This document shows, piece by piece, positions 53,979-63,066 of a stretch of DNA of 64,000 bases. Each line of letters starts with the position of its first letter. The stretch's first letter is position 1. A program made the position numbers and the translations under genes. The stretch lies in the NCBI GenBank assembly GCA_965262055.1, contig CBDHEI010000002.1:1054001-1118000 (forward strand), given 5' to 3'. The notes beneath the pieces are model-generated. The model did not search any database, was not told where the DNA came from, and saw only the letters and a list, made by a program, of their open reading frames with translations. Origin of the DNA: G958296245 sp965262055. GTDB taxonomy: Bacteria; Chloroflexota; Dehalococcoidia; Lucifugimonadales; G958296245.

Positions 53979-55683
53979 CCCGAATCCACCGAAGGACACC
54001 GATGGACGGCGTGAGGACAGCGGCAGGGTGGGTGAGGGAGCTACAGGGGAGATGGCTGGGCTCATTGGGGTAGATTGGAGGTCGGCGAACGGTCTTCAGT
54101 CGCCGCCTTGCGCCCCTATGGCCCTCTGCGGGAGCTGCGATGCGCGGGATGGCGAGAGAATACGCAGCAGGGAACTCTCGCGGGACCGGGGTGGCACGAG
54201 TTTTCAGGGAAGTTGGGTCAGTTGCAGGCTGGCAGTTCAGGCGGGGAGTGGAATGGCTCGCAGCCGGGCCATGGCGCGAGTGAACTGGGTTTCCCAAGTC
54301 CAATGCTGGGGAAGATGCAGGGTAAGGCGGCGCGCCGAGCGGGTGATCCGTCCCACCAGAGCGAAGACCCGCCGCCTGAGGGTCTTGGTGGTCACGGTCC
54401 GTTCGGCCAGACCGATGCGCGCTGTCCAGCGGGCGAGGTTGTGTGCCATCACCTGCACCGCCAGCCAGGCGCCGTTGGCGGCGAAGCGCCCCGAGGGGAG
54501 ATGGTTGAGTCCGACGCCGTGTTTCAGGTCTCGAATGGCGTTCTCGATCTCGGCGTGGCGGCGATGATCGGCCTCCAGTTCCAGGGTTTCCCCGTCCCGG
54601 TCGGTGATGAAGCCGTGATAGCTGTAGGTGGCGAAGAGGGCCAACTGGGAACCGGGCGTGGGCTTCACCCGCCGGACGATGAGCCGCACCGGCGCGGCGT
54701 CGGGTTCACTCTGGAAGGGGGTATAGGTAGTCTCGGCCACATCGGCGGCGCCGTCCATCCAGTAGGGAATCGGCGTCCAGTCCTGCTCGGGGATCGCCTC
54801 AATCAACTCCCGCAGGCCTTTGTGCTGGCGGATGGTGATGGAGAAGCGGACACCCATCTCGCGGCAGACGGCGACGAGAGCGTGGGCGTAGAAACCGCTG
54901 TCGGCGCGCACCGTGAGTTGGCCGCTGGCCCCACCGTAGCGCACCCGCCCCACCGTTTCACGCAGGAAGTGGGCAGCGCCGCGAGCGGTGTTGGCACGGC
55001 CCTCGCGCAGCCGGGACATCAGCACATCGCCGGTTCCGGCGGCGATGGCCAGCAGTGGGTGATAGCCCCGCGCGCCGGTGTAGTTGTGGTGTCGCGCCCC
55101 TTCTTTGTCCAGTCCATAGGTCTCGCAGATGGTGGAGTCCAGGTCGATGGTAAGGGGCGAGTCGCCGGGTCCGGCCCCAGCGGCCCATGCGCGTGCCAGC
55201 AACTGGCGGCTCACCCGGTCGAGTTGACGGACATGCCCCCACCGGAAGCTGCGCAGGAAGGTGCCCAGGGTGGATGGCGCCTTGACCACGCAGCCGAGAA
55301 CACCGACCGTCCCACCAGCACGCAGCGCATCGGCGTCGTCGATGAAGTCGCCGCCCGCCAGCGCGGAAGCGACCAGCGTCAGCATTTTGTCCCCCGTGTT
55401 CGCCCGCCCCGATGCGCAGCCTAGGTCGAGGTGATGGTCGACGAGTTCCCGCAGGCCCAGGTGCTGTGCAAGGGTGGCCGGCAGGAGCAGGCCGGCATTG
55501 GCCACCAGGCGGTGGTCGTCAAAGACGACGCGGATACGGTCGGGATTATTCTGTGGCAGCATCTACTGGGTGCTCCTTGTTTCCGGGCGGTTTTCTGTTT
55601 CAAAACCATTCTCCCAGATTCAGAGGAGCACCCTCTGGCTTCTTCAAGGACTGTCCCCAAAGTCGTCTTTCGGTGGATTCGGG
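53979..55683 (-). mobile_element. IS1380-family-like insertion sequence (second type, 1705 bp), complete
   Basis: Ends CCCGAATCCACCGAA (53979-53993) and its inverted copy ending at 55683, with target duplication CTTAG at 53974-53978 and 55684-55688. The transposase is on the minus strand, with about 258 bp of noncoding DNA between its stop and the left end. It differs from the 21073-22948 type in ends and transposase. Copies of the same type sit at 62721-64000. Confidence 0.93.
54237..55562 (-). CDS. IS1380-family transposase (second type)
   Basis: A 441-aa DDE transposase: IRVVFDDHRLVANAGLLLPATLAQHLGL at the N-terminus is the well-known IS1380 opening; catalytic acids lie in LTIDLDSTICETYG (about 145), LTVRADSGFYAHALV (about 225) and the Glu in RHAEIENAIRDLKHGVGLNHLPSGRFAAN (about 345). 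The frame is complete. Its insertion broke a SNF2 helicase gene. Confidence 0.93.
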   Translation of the reverse strand: MLPQNNPDRIRVVFDDHRLVANAGLLLPATLAQHLGLRELVDHHLDLGCASGRANTGDKMLTLVASALAGGDFIDDADALRAGGTVGVLGCVVKAPSTLGTFLRSFRWGHVRQLDRVSRQLLARAWAAGAGPGDSPLTIDLDSTICETYGLDKEGARHHNYTGARGYHPLLAIAAGTGDVLMSRLREGRANTARGAAHFLRETVGRVRYGGASGQLTVRADSGFYAHALVAVCREMGVRFSITIRQHKGLRELIEAIPEQDWTPIPYWMDGAADVAETTYTPFQSEPDAAPVRLIVRRVKPTPGSQLALFATYSYHGFITDRDGETLELEADHRRHAEIENAIRDLKHGVGLNHLPSGRFAANGAWLAVQVMAHNLARWTARIGLAERTVTTKTLRRRVFALVGRITRSARRLTLHLPQHWTWETQFTRAMARLRAIPLPA

Positions 55684-55688
55684 CTTAG

Positions 55689-55993
55689 GGCTGAACCTGC
55701 AAGAGGCGTCCTACGTGTTCCACCTGGACCGCTGGTGGAATCCCGCCGTAGAGCGCCAAGCCGAGGACCGGAGCCACCGCATGGGCCAGACGGTCAAAGT
55801 CAACGTCATCAAGTACTCCTGCGCCGGAACAATCGAAGAACGAATAGACAAGATACTGGAGGGCAAACAGGAGTTGTTCGACCAGCTGGTCGACGATGTG
55901 TCGCTGGACCTGTCCGCTCAAATGAGCCGCGAAGAGCTCTTCGGACTGTTCGGCTTGGAACGGGGATCCGAAAAAGAAATTGGCGCTGAATGA
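55689..55993 (+). pseudogene. SNF2-family helicase, 3' part downstream of the IS
   Basis: Continues the frame of 52295-53978: GLNLQEASYVFHLDRWWNPAVERQAEDRSHRMGQ holds motifs V and VI of SNF2 proteins, with the arginine finger of RMGQ. The C-terminus KVNVIKYSCAGTIEERIDKILEGKQELFDQL is typical. Without motif VI joined to the 5' part, no working ATPase can be made. Confidence 0.9.
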
Positions 55994-56203
55994 GAGCACG
56001 GTACCTGCCGCATCGCTTTTGTGTCACCCTGTAGCGTGAGCCAAGCTGAAAGACAACGTTCACGGGCAGGAATAACACCGTGAGACCGAGCCGCCGGCCC
56101 CACGCTCTCCTAATCTATCCTAATGGATAGACGACCGCATACTCCCGCTGTGGCGCGTCCGGCGAGAGGCGTATCCGAAAGCGGGCAGGGATAGCGATTC
56201 GCT

Positions 56204-57620
56204 GTGAGCATGGAAGCGGACGCGGAAATGCTGGAGGGCTGGATCGCCGAGTGGCGAGCGTACTTGCGCCGCCACCGGACGGCGCAGACGCCCGGTATGG
56301 AGGAGCTGGAGGGGCGGCTGCGGGACGAGGCGGCGGCGCTCGAGGGTGCAGGGCTGGACGGTGGGGAAGCCTTTCTGATTGCGGTCAGGCGCGTTGGGGG
56401 ACTCGACGCGGCCACGCGCGAGTTCGGGCGGGCTCACGCCGGGCGGTTGTGGGAAGAGTCCGACGGGGACGACGCTGACGCAGGGTCATTCTTGGGGCGG
56501 GCGCTGACGGTGCTGGTACCCGGTGGTGGGAAGGCCGCGCGTACCGAGTTTGTAGTCGTTCTAGGGCTGGCGGTCGCGGCGGCGCTGCTGGTGAAGGCCC
56601 CGGAGCTTTTCGGCGTCGACATTGGCGGCCGCAGCGATGATGCGGGATTCTACGCCCGAAACCTCAGCCTGTTCGTGTTACCGCTGCTGGCCGGCTACTT
56701 TCGTCTGGAAGCGCGGGTTCGGCGCGGTGCGCGCCTTCTGGTTGGCGCTGGCGTTCGCCGCGGCCGTTGTATTCGCCAACGTCTTCCGGTTCGAGCTGGA
56801 CGACTCCACGCAGATATTGACGGTGCTCCACCTGCCTATCGCGATGTGGGTGGTGGTAGGCGCCGCCTACACCGGGGCCCGTTGGCGTTCTTCCGCGGCG
56901 CGCATGGAGTTCGTACGGTTCTCCGGGGAGTTGTTCATCTACTACGTGCTGATTGCGCTGGGCGGTGGCGTGTTCACGGCCCTCACAGTGCTCATGTTCT
57001 CCGCCGTTGGCGTGGGCGTTGGCGTGCTGTTCACTGAGTGGGTGACGCCGTGCGGAGCGATGGGCGCGGTAATTGTCGGCGCGTGGCTGGTTGAGCAGAG
57101 GCGGGGTCTCGTTGGGGACATAGCGCCGATGCTCGCTCGCGTCTTCACGCCGCTGTTCGCAGTGATGCTACTGGCGCTGCTGGTGGCGATGGTGTTGACG
57201 GGCGGGTGGGCGGACATGGAGCGGGAGATGCTCATCGGCTTCGACCTGCTGCTGGCGCTGGTGCTCGGGCTGCTGCTCTACACGGTGTCGGCGCGCGACC
57301 CGCAGGCGCCGCCCAACGTCTTCGACGGGCTGGCCCTGCTGCTGGTGGTGGCCGCGCTCGCGGTGGACGTGCTGGCGCTGACCGCGATTGCGGGGCGCAT
57401 TACGGAGTTTGGATTCACAGCGAACAGGACGGCGGCGCTGGGGGAGAACCTCGTGCTGCTGTGTAACCTGGCATGGTCTGCGCGGCTCTACGCACGATTC
57501 CTGAGGGGGCGCGGCGCGTTCGCCTCGCTCCCTCGCTGGCAGACGGGGTACCTGCCTGTCTATGGGGCGTGGGCGGGGGCCGTCGTGGTTGTATTCCCAC
57601 CGCTGTTCGGGTATGCGTGA
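56204..57620 (+). pseudogene. Permease-prefix-domain / DUF4153-like membrane protein, frameshifted
   Basis: From GTG 56204 (ATG 56210 possible) the first 165 codons give an N-terminal helical region similar to permease prefix domain 1 (LEGWIAEWRAYLRRHR, EELEGRLRDEAAAL, AVRRVGGLDAATREFGR), then a hydrophobic segment and LFVLPLLAGYF. Near 56700-56705 (CTTTCGTCTGG) an extra base moves the frame; the second frame continues VWKRGFGAVRAFWLALAF with about nine membrane helices, typical of DUF4153. A sequencing error is possible. Intact length would be about 470 aa. Confidence 0.72.
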
Positions 57621-57657
57621 GGTTTCGTGTCCAAGCGACCGTATACGGAGGTTAGCG

Positions 57658-58590
57658 ATGAGCCCAGCCCAGAAACCGGATATCGTCGTCCTCGGCGGCA
57701 TCAACATGGCCCTGATCGGGACCGCTCCGCGGCTGCCGGAGCCCGGCGAGACGGTGCTGGGCGACGAGTTCTATTTGGCGCCGGGTGGCAAGGGGGGGAA
57801 CCAGGCGGTTGCGGCGGCACGGATGGGCGCTTCTGCCAAGATGATCGGCCGGGTGGGCGGGGACATGTTCGGTCCGGGGCTGCTGGACGACCTCAGGGGC
57901 TATGGCGTGGACGTGAGCGGCGTCGCGGAGGACACGGGCGCGGCGTCCGGCATAGCGGTGATCCTGCTGGACGCATCCAGGCAGAACCACATAGTGGCGA
58001 TATACGGCGCCAACAGGCGGTGCAACGATGAGCAGGTCGTAGCGGCGGAGTCGGCGCTGGAGGGGGCGGACGCGCTGATGCTCCAACTGGAGATACCGGC
58101 GGCCACGTCGTTGAAGGCGGCGCGCATCGCGAGGGAGATGGGCGTGAGGGTCGTGTGGGATCCGGCTCCGGCTGTGGGCTTCCCTCCGGAGGCGTACGAG
58201 GTGGTGGACGTTTTGACGCCGAACCAGACTGAGGCCGCCGCGCTGACCGGCGTAGACGTCAGGGACGCGGATTCGGCGGAGTCGGCTGCCAGGGTGCTCG
58301 TCGGGCGCGGGGTGGGGGCGGTCGTGGTTAAGCTGGGCGAGGACGGAGCGTACTACCTGTCGGACGGTGACGCGGGTCACGTGTCGTCGTACGAGGTGGA
58401 GGCGACGGACACGGTCGCGGCTGGGGACGCCTTCGGCGCGGCCATGACGTGCGCCCTTGCCGACGGCGCGTCTATGGGTGAGGCGGTCAGGTACGGCACG
58501 GCGGCGGGGGCACTTGCAGTGACGAAGCCGGGCGCGCAGGAGGCGATGCCGTCCAGGGCGGAGGTGGAGGCGCTGCTGGGGGCGGGTTAG
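57658..58590 (+). CDS. rbsK: Ribokinase (PfkB family)
   Basis: A 310-aa sugar kinase from ATG 57658 with GGAGGTTAGC upstream. PfkB signature 1 appears as FYLAPGGKGGNQAVAAARMGA (about 40-60) and signature 2 as DTVAAGDAFGAAMTCALA (about 260, with the catalytic Asp). VKLGEDGAYYL and LTPNQTEAAALTG also fit ribokinase. It should make ribose-5-phosphate, but another sugar substrate is possible because residues near the N-terminus (GGINMALIG) depart from the usual GSINMDL. Convergent with pgi, 2 bp apart. Confidence 0.88.
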   Translation: MSPAQKPDIVVLGGINMALIGTAPRLPEPGETVLGDEFYLAPGGKGGNQAVAAARMGASAKMIGRVGGDMFGPGLLDDLRGYGVDVSGVAEDTGAASGIAVILLDASRQNHIVAIYGANRRCNDEQVVAAESALEGADALMLQLEIPAATSLKAARIAREMGVRVVWDPAPAVGFPPEAYEVVDVLTPNQTEAAALTGVDVRDADSAESAARVLVGRGVGAVVVKLGEDGAYYLSDGDAGHVSSYEVEATDTVAAGDAFGAAMTCALADGASMGEAVRYGTAAGALAVTKPGAQEAMPSRAEVEALLGAG

Positions 58591-58592
58591 GG

Positions 58593-60179
58593 CTATTCCG
58601 CCACTTGCTCACGCAGGGCGGAGATGGCGGGGACGGGGTCGTTGCCGAGGTGCACGCGGGCTACTGTGCGGCCTCTCGACTGGAGGGCGGTGAGGTCGGC
58701 GATGGCTTGGAGGTCGGTCAGGGCGCCGAAGGTGTAGGGCTTGCCGGGTATGGGGAGGTCGTCGTGGTGGGCCGCCGTAAGCTGGAGGAACAGGCCGGAG
58801 TCGGGGCCCCCTTTGTGTAGCTGTCCTGTCGAGTGGAGGAATCGGGGGCCGAAGCCCATTGTGGTGGCGATTCCGTAGCGCTCGGCGATGGCCTTCCTTA
58901 GGGCAGTCATGGCCTCATCGACGGCGGGAGTCGAGTCTATGTAGGCCATGATGGCTAGGTAGCGTCCGGGCTGGGCGTGGGCGAGCAGTTCGTTCAGGCC
59001 GGTGGGGGACTGTGGCTGGGGCGGCGTGACCGAAGCGGCGTGGCCCCCCAAGAGTTCGCGGGTGTTGCGCTTGGTGAGCTCCACGTCCGGCTGGTCGAAG
59101 GGGTATACGCCCAGCGTGGCTCCCGCCAGTGCGGTTGCGAATTCCCACCGGAAGAACTCGGCGCCCATATCGTAGGCGTCTGCCAGCCGGAGCCTGAGCA
59201 CCGGGTGCCCCTCTGCCTCCAGCGCGGCGATCCCCTCGTCTGTGGCAGTGTTGGAGTCGCCGTCGAGGCGCAGGTAGCCGAACAGCCTGTCAGGGCCGCA
59301 GGAGCGGGGGGCCATCAGGGGCTCGCCGGTTACCGGGATGATGCCCGTTCCCTGTTTCCCGGTGCTCTCGGCTACGAGCTGCTCGATCCATAGGGCGAAG
59401 GCCGCTATCGACGGCGAGGTTACCAGTGTCAGCTTGTCGCGGCCGTTTAGGGCGGCGTGCGCCATGGCCGCCCCCAGTACTACGCCGGGATTCTCCTCCA
59501 GCGGCGTCTGCGTCCCACAGCGCAGGCGCATGCTCGCGCCTCGCTCCAGGAGCTTGGGAACGTCGAACCCGGCCAACGCGGCGGGAACGAGTCCGAAGTA
59601 TGAGAGGGCGGAGTACCGGCCCACGACGCCGGGCGGGTCCAGGAAGACTGCCCGGAAGGCGTCCCTGCGGGCCAGCTCTTCCAGGGGCGAGCCGGGATCC
59701 GTGACCGCGACGAAGCGGCGGCCCGCGTTCTGCCTGCCGACTCGGGCTTCCACGTCGTGCCGGAAGTGGCGGTAGAGGGCGTCGGTCTCGGTCGTGTCCC
59801 CCGACTTGGAGGAAACTACGTAGATGGTGCTGGCAGGGTCCAAGGAGCTGGAGACGCGCCGGACCCAGGCCGGCACTGTGGAGTCGAGCACGGTGAGCTC
59901 GGGGAAGCCGGGCTGTGGGCCGAAGGCGAATGCCAGGGCAAGCGAGGCAAGGCTGCTGCCTCCCATACCGATCAGCACGACACGGGTAACGCCTTCGGCG
60001 GCCGCCTCGGAAGGGAGGCGGGAGAGGGTGAGGTAGCTCTGCGGCATCGATTCTGGCAGGTCGAGCCAGCCGAGGGCAGCGCTTTCACCGTGCCTCCACA
60101 GGATATGGTCGCGTTCCCACATCCGAGCGACGGCGCCTGTTCGGCGGAAGCGGTCGATGGCCGGGCCCGTGTCCAGCAC
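58593..60179 (-). CDS. pgi: Glucose-6-phosphate isomerase
   Basis: A 528-aa isomerase with two SIS-like lobes. VVLIGMGGSSLASLALAFAFG (about 70-90) and YVVSSKSGDTTETDALYRHF (about 120-140) bind the sugar phosphate; LTLVTSPSIAAFALWIEQLVAESTGKQG carries the family block with a catalytic Glu. The variant is of the type normally fused behind transaldolase (C-terminal half of Tal-Pgi proteins); here the two are separate but adjacent, with 38 bp between them. Confidence 0.9.
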   Translation of the reverse strand: MLDTGPAIDRFRRTGAVARMWERDHILWRHGESAALGWLDLPESMPQSYLTLSRLPSEAAAEGVTRVVLIGMGGSSLASLALAFAFGPQPGFPELTVLDSTVPAWVRRVSSSLDPASTIYVVSSKSGDTTETDALYRHFRHDVEARVGRQNAGRRFVAVTDPGSPLEELARRDAFRAVFLDPPGVVGRYSALSYFGLVPAALAGFDVPKLLERGASMRLRCGTQTPLEENPGVVLGAAMAHAALNGRDKLTLVTSPSIAAFALWIEQLVAESTGKQGTGIIPVTGEPLMAPRSCGPDRLFGYLRLDGDSNTATDEGIAALEAEGHPVLRLRLADAYDMGAEFFRWEFATALAGATLGVYPFDQPDVELTKRNTRELLGGHAASVTPPQPQSPTGLNELLAHAQPGRYLAIMAYIDSTPAVDEAMTALRKAIAERYGIATTMGFGPRFLHSTGQLHKGGPDSGLFLQLTAAHHDDLPIPGKPYTFGALTDLQAIADLTALQSRGRTVARVHLGNDPVPAISALREQVAE

Positions 60180-60217
60180 TTTACCCGCGGCGGCGGTGGG
60201 CCGCCTGGCAGAGGGGG

Positions 60218-61336
60218 TTAGCGGCTCTTGGCGAGGAGCTTGGACTTCTCCTCGATGTTTGCCAGCAGACCATCGTAGGACTCGGCGAACTGTCGGAGGC
60301 CGTCGGCCAGCAGCCTGTCGGTCACTTCGGTCATACCGATTCCGGCTGCCTCCAACTCCTCCAGTGTCTTCTCGGCCTCGTCGACCTGCCAGTCGATCGT
60401 GCGCCCGGCGGCGCCGTGTTCGAGGAAGGCCACCAGGGTGGCGTCGGGCATTGTGTCCACGGTGTCGGGGCCGATCAGGGCTTCAGGGTACATGACGTCG
60501 CTGTAAGCGGGTTTCTTGGTGCTCGTACTGGCCCACAAGGGGCGCTGCACCATGGCGCCTTTCTCGCGCAGCGCCGCGAATCGCTCGCCGTCGAAGTCCT
60601 CCCGGAAGTCGCGGTAGGCCAGCCTTGCGTTGGCTATTGCAGTCTTGCCGAGCAGCGGTTGCAGCTCCAGGTCGCCACCGCTCGCCCGCTCTTCAATCTG
60701 GATATCGACCGCGGTGTCCACCCGGCTGACGAAGAAGGAGGCTACCGACGCGGTCTCGCCGAGGTCTCCTCCCGACCATGCAAGGTCCTCCAGACCGGCG
60801 ATGTATGCGTTGCGCACGTCCCTGTAGGCGTCCAACGAGAAGAGCAGGGTGACGTTGATGTTGACACCCTTCCCAATAAGGTTGTGTACGGCCGGCACTC
60901 CCTGCGGCGTCGCCGGCACCTTCACCATGACGTTGGGGCGGTCCAGGGCCTCAAACAGGCGGTTTGCCTCTCCGATGGTCGCCTCTGTGTCGTGGGCCAG
61001 ATGGGGGTTCACCTCCAGAGAGACGTAGCCGTCGGCCCCGTCGGTCCGGTCGTAGTGAGTACGAAGGAGGTCGGCCGCCGCCCTGAGGTCCTCGATGGCC
61101 AGCGCCTCGTAGGTCTCCTCGGGGCCCATGCCCTCGCCGGCGCACCGGAGCAGGGCGTCGTCGTAATCGGAGCTGCCCAGGATGGCCTTTTCGAAGATGG
61201 TCGGGTTGGAGGTGATCCCGCTGACGCCCAGGGAGACTAGCCTCTCCAACTCGCCGGACCGAAGCATTCCCCGCCGGATGTTGTCGAGCCAGACGGACTG
61301 GCCCAGCTTGTTGGCTTCGAGAATCGCGTTGCCCAT
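60218..61336 (-). CDS. tal: Transaldolase
   Basis: A 372-aa enzyme of the pentose phosphate pathway moving dihydroxyacetone units. SVWLDNIRRGMLRSGEL and GVSGITSNPTIFEKAI at the N-terminus and VMVKVPATPQGVPAVHNLIGKG (about 139-160, with the Schiff-base Lys in VMVKVP) are diagnostic, as is VASFFVSRVDTAVD. It precedes pgi on the same strand, so sugar phosphate enzymes form an operon, with ribokinase convergent to it. Confidence 0.95.
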   Translation of the reverse strand: MGNAILEANKLGQSVWLDNIRRGMLRSGELERLVSLGVSGITSNPTIFEKAILGSSDYDDALLRCAGEGMGPEETYEALAIEDLRAAADLLRTHYDRTDGADGYVSLEVNPHLAHDTEATIGEANRLFEALDRPNVMVKVPATPQGVPAVHNLIGKGVNINVTLLFSLDAYRDVRNAYIAGLEDLAWSGGDLGETASVASFFVSRVDTAVDIQIEERASGGDLELQPLLGKTAIANARLAYRDFREDFDGERFAALREKGAMVQRPLWASTSTKKPAYSDVMYPEALIGPDTVDTMPDATLVAFLEHGAAGRTIDWQVDEAEKTLEELEAAGIGMTEVTDRLLADGLRQFAESYDGLLANIEEKSKLLAKSR

Positions 61337-61353
61337 GGCGAATTCAGAGGCTG

Positions 61354-62517
61354 CTAACGCCTATCGGTGTAGACTTGCTTGGCCCGGTCGAGAGACGTCT
61401 TGCGCAGGGCCATAAGGTCGTGCCTCTTTTCACCTGCCCATGCCTGAGAGGCTACCAGGCTGGTCAGGGAGCCTTGGAACTGCGGCATCACGTAACGGGC
61501 AATGAGCTCGTAGCTGTGGAGCATTTGCTCCCTGTTGGCCCACTCCGTGACCTGTATCAGCACGCCTCCGAAGCCGCCGCTTTCCCCGTCCAGCCGGTTT
61601 ATGGTAGCGACGAGATCGTCCGGGGTGCCTACGCACCAGGCGCCCTCGTCGACCATGTGGTCGATGATCTTCTCGGCGGGCCCGTCGTATACCTTATCGA
61701 AGCCCATCGTGTCCTCGAAGTAGTCGCGCTGGTAGCGGGCCGCGCCCACGCGGGCCTGCTCCACGGCCTCCTTGCGGCTCTCCGCAATGAACGCCGGGAC
61801 CACCAATCGCCACTCCTCGCGGCGCATAGTATTGCCGTGCTCCGCGGCGACCTCCTCGGAGATATTCCAGAACTCACTCAGCTGATTGACGGAACCTCCG
61901 CCCCTGACCGCGCTCACCGACAGCACGCCGGTCCCATGCTTCCCCGCCAACATCATTCCGGACGGCGACTGGGCCGCGGCCACGGCGATGGGGAAGTGAG
62001 GCTGGGTGAATGGTCTGAGGTGAATCTGCGCCTCATGGAGTGTGAACCAGTCCGATTCGTAGGTGATTGGTTCCGTTTCCTTGAGGAGGCGCATGATGAT
62101 GCCCAGGGCCTCGTCCATACGGGGCCTCTGCGTGGGCGGATCGATGCCCAGCATGTAGGCGTCGGAGACGAGCGCCCCCGGGCCTACCCCCATCATCGCT
62201 CTGCCCCTGGTCATGTGGTCGAGCTGCACCATGCGGTTTGCCACCATGAGGGGGTGATGATAAGGGAGGCTAATCACCCCGGTGCCTAGCTTGATGTGCT
62301 TGGTGCGCTCGGCGGCGGCGGCGATGAACATCTCCGGGGAGGAGATCGTCTCCCACCCGGCGCTGTGGTGCTCTCCTATCCAGGCTTCGTCGAAGCCCAG
62401 GTAGTCGATCCACTGCAACAGCTCCATGTCTCGCTCGAGGCCAAGCGTCGGATTTTCTCCGAGCCAGTGGAAGGGGGCCAGGAACACACCGAACTTCAAT
62501 CTGTCAGGAAGGGTCAT
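61354..62517 (-). CDS. LLM-class flavin-dependent oxidoreductase (second, unrelated type)
   Basis: A 387-aa luciferase-like protein from ATG 62517 (MTLPDRLKFGVFLAPFHWLG); an upstream TTG at 62571 would add 18 residues but has a weaker start context. YLGFDEAWIGEHHSAGWE, TGVISLPYHHPLMVANRMVQLDHMTRGR and AMMGVGPGALVSDAYMLGIDP fit alkanal/limonene monooxygenase-like enzymes. It lies 17 bp upstream of tal on the minus strand. Confidence 0.87.
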   Translation of the reverse strand: MTLPDRLKFGVFLAPFHWLGENPTLGLERDMELLQWIDYLGFDEAWIGEHHSAGWETISSPEMFIAAAAERTKHIKLGTGVISLPYHHPLMVANRMVQLDHMTRGRAMMGVGPGALVSDAYMLGIDPPTQRPRMDEALGIIMRLLKETEPITYESDWFTLHEAQIHLRPFTQPHFPIAVAAAQSPSGMMLAGKHGTGVLSVSAVRGGGSVNQLSEFWNISEEVAAEHGNTMRREEWRLVVPAFIAESRKEAVEQARVGAARYQRDYFEDTMGFDKVYDGPAEKIIDHMVDEGAWCVGTPDDLVATINRLDGESGGFGGVLIQVTEWANREQMLHSYELIARYVMPQFQGSLTSLVASQAWAGEKRHDLMALRKTSLDRAKQVYTDRR

Positions 62518-62720
62518 CCTGTTTGGGACCTCACTTAGGTATGCGTCCTCGTCCGCTGCGGGCTTCAACAACTGCGCTCACGGTCAAGGCGCATGAACAT
62601 CCGGGATTCTAGCATGGGCGCGCAAGGCCGGCAAACGCTGGGGCGCCCCCAATGCACTACTTAACGGAGGGGAGAAAACGCGTTGTAACTCCCACCCACC
62701 CCCAACGGGATCCCTCTAAA

Positions 62721-63066
62721 CCCGAATCCACCGAAGGACACCTATGGACGGCGTGAGGACAGCGGCAGGGTGGGTGAGGGAGCTACAGGGGAGATGGCTG
62801 GGCTCATTGGGGTAGATTGGAGGTCGGCGAACGGTCTTCAGTCGCCGCATAGGGCCCCTATGGCCCTCTGCGGGAGCTGCGATGCGCGGGATGGCGAGAG
62901 AATACGCAGCAGGGAACTCTCGCGGACCGGGGTGGCACGAGTTTGCAGGGAAGTTGGGTCAGTTGCAGGCTGGCAGTCAGGCGGGGAGTGGAATGGCTCG
63001 CAGCCGGGCCATGGCGCGAGTGAACTGGGTTTCCCAAGGCCAATGCTGGGGAAGATGCAGGGTAAG
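62721..63066 (-). mobile_element. Left-end fragment of the second IS type, split by a nested copy
   Basis: Starts with CCCGAATCCACCGAA and matches 53979-54326 with small indels. It includes the last 30 or so codons of the transposase (62977-63066, minus strand). At 63067 another copy of the same IS begins, so the remainder of this copy, if any, lies beyond the window. The 5 bp before the left end read CTAAA. Confidence 0.85.

Noticed and set aside
54075..55424. 449-aa plus-strand open frame
   Set aside because: Antisense to the IS transposase at 54237-55562, no protein family pattern.
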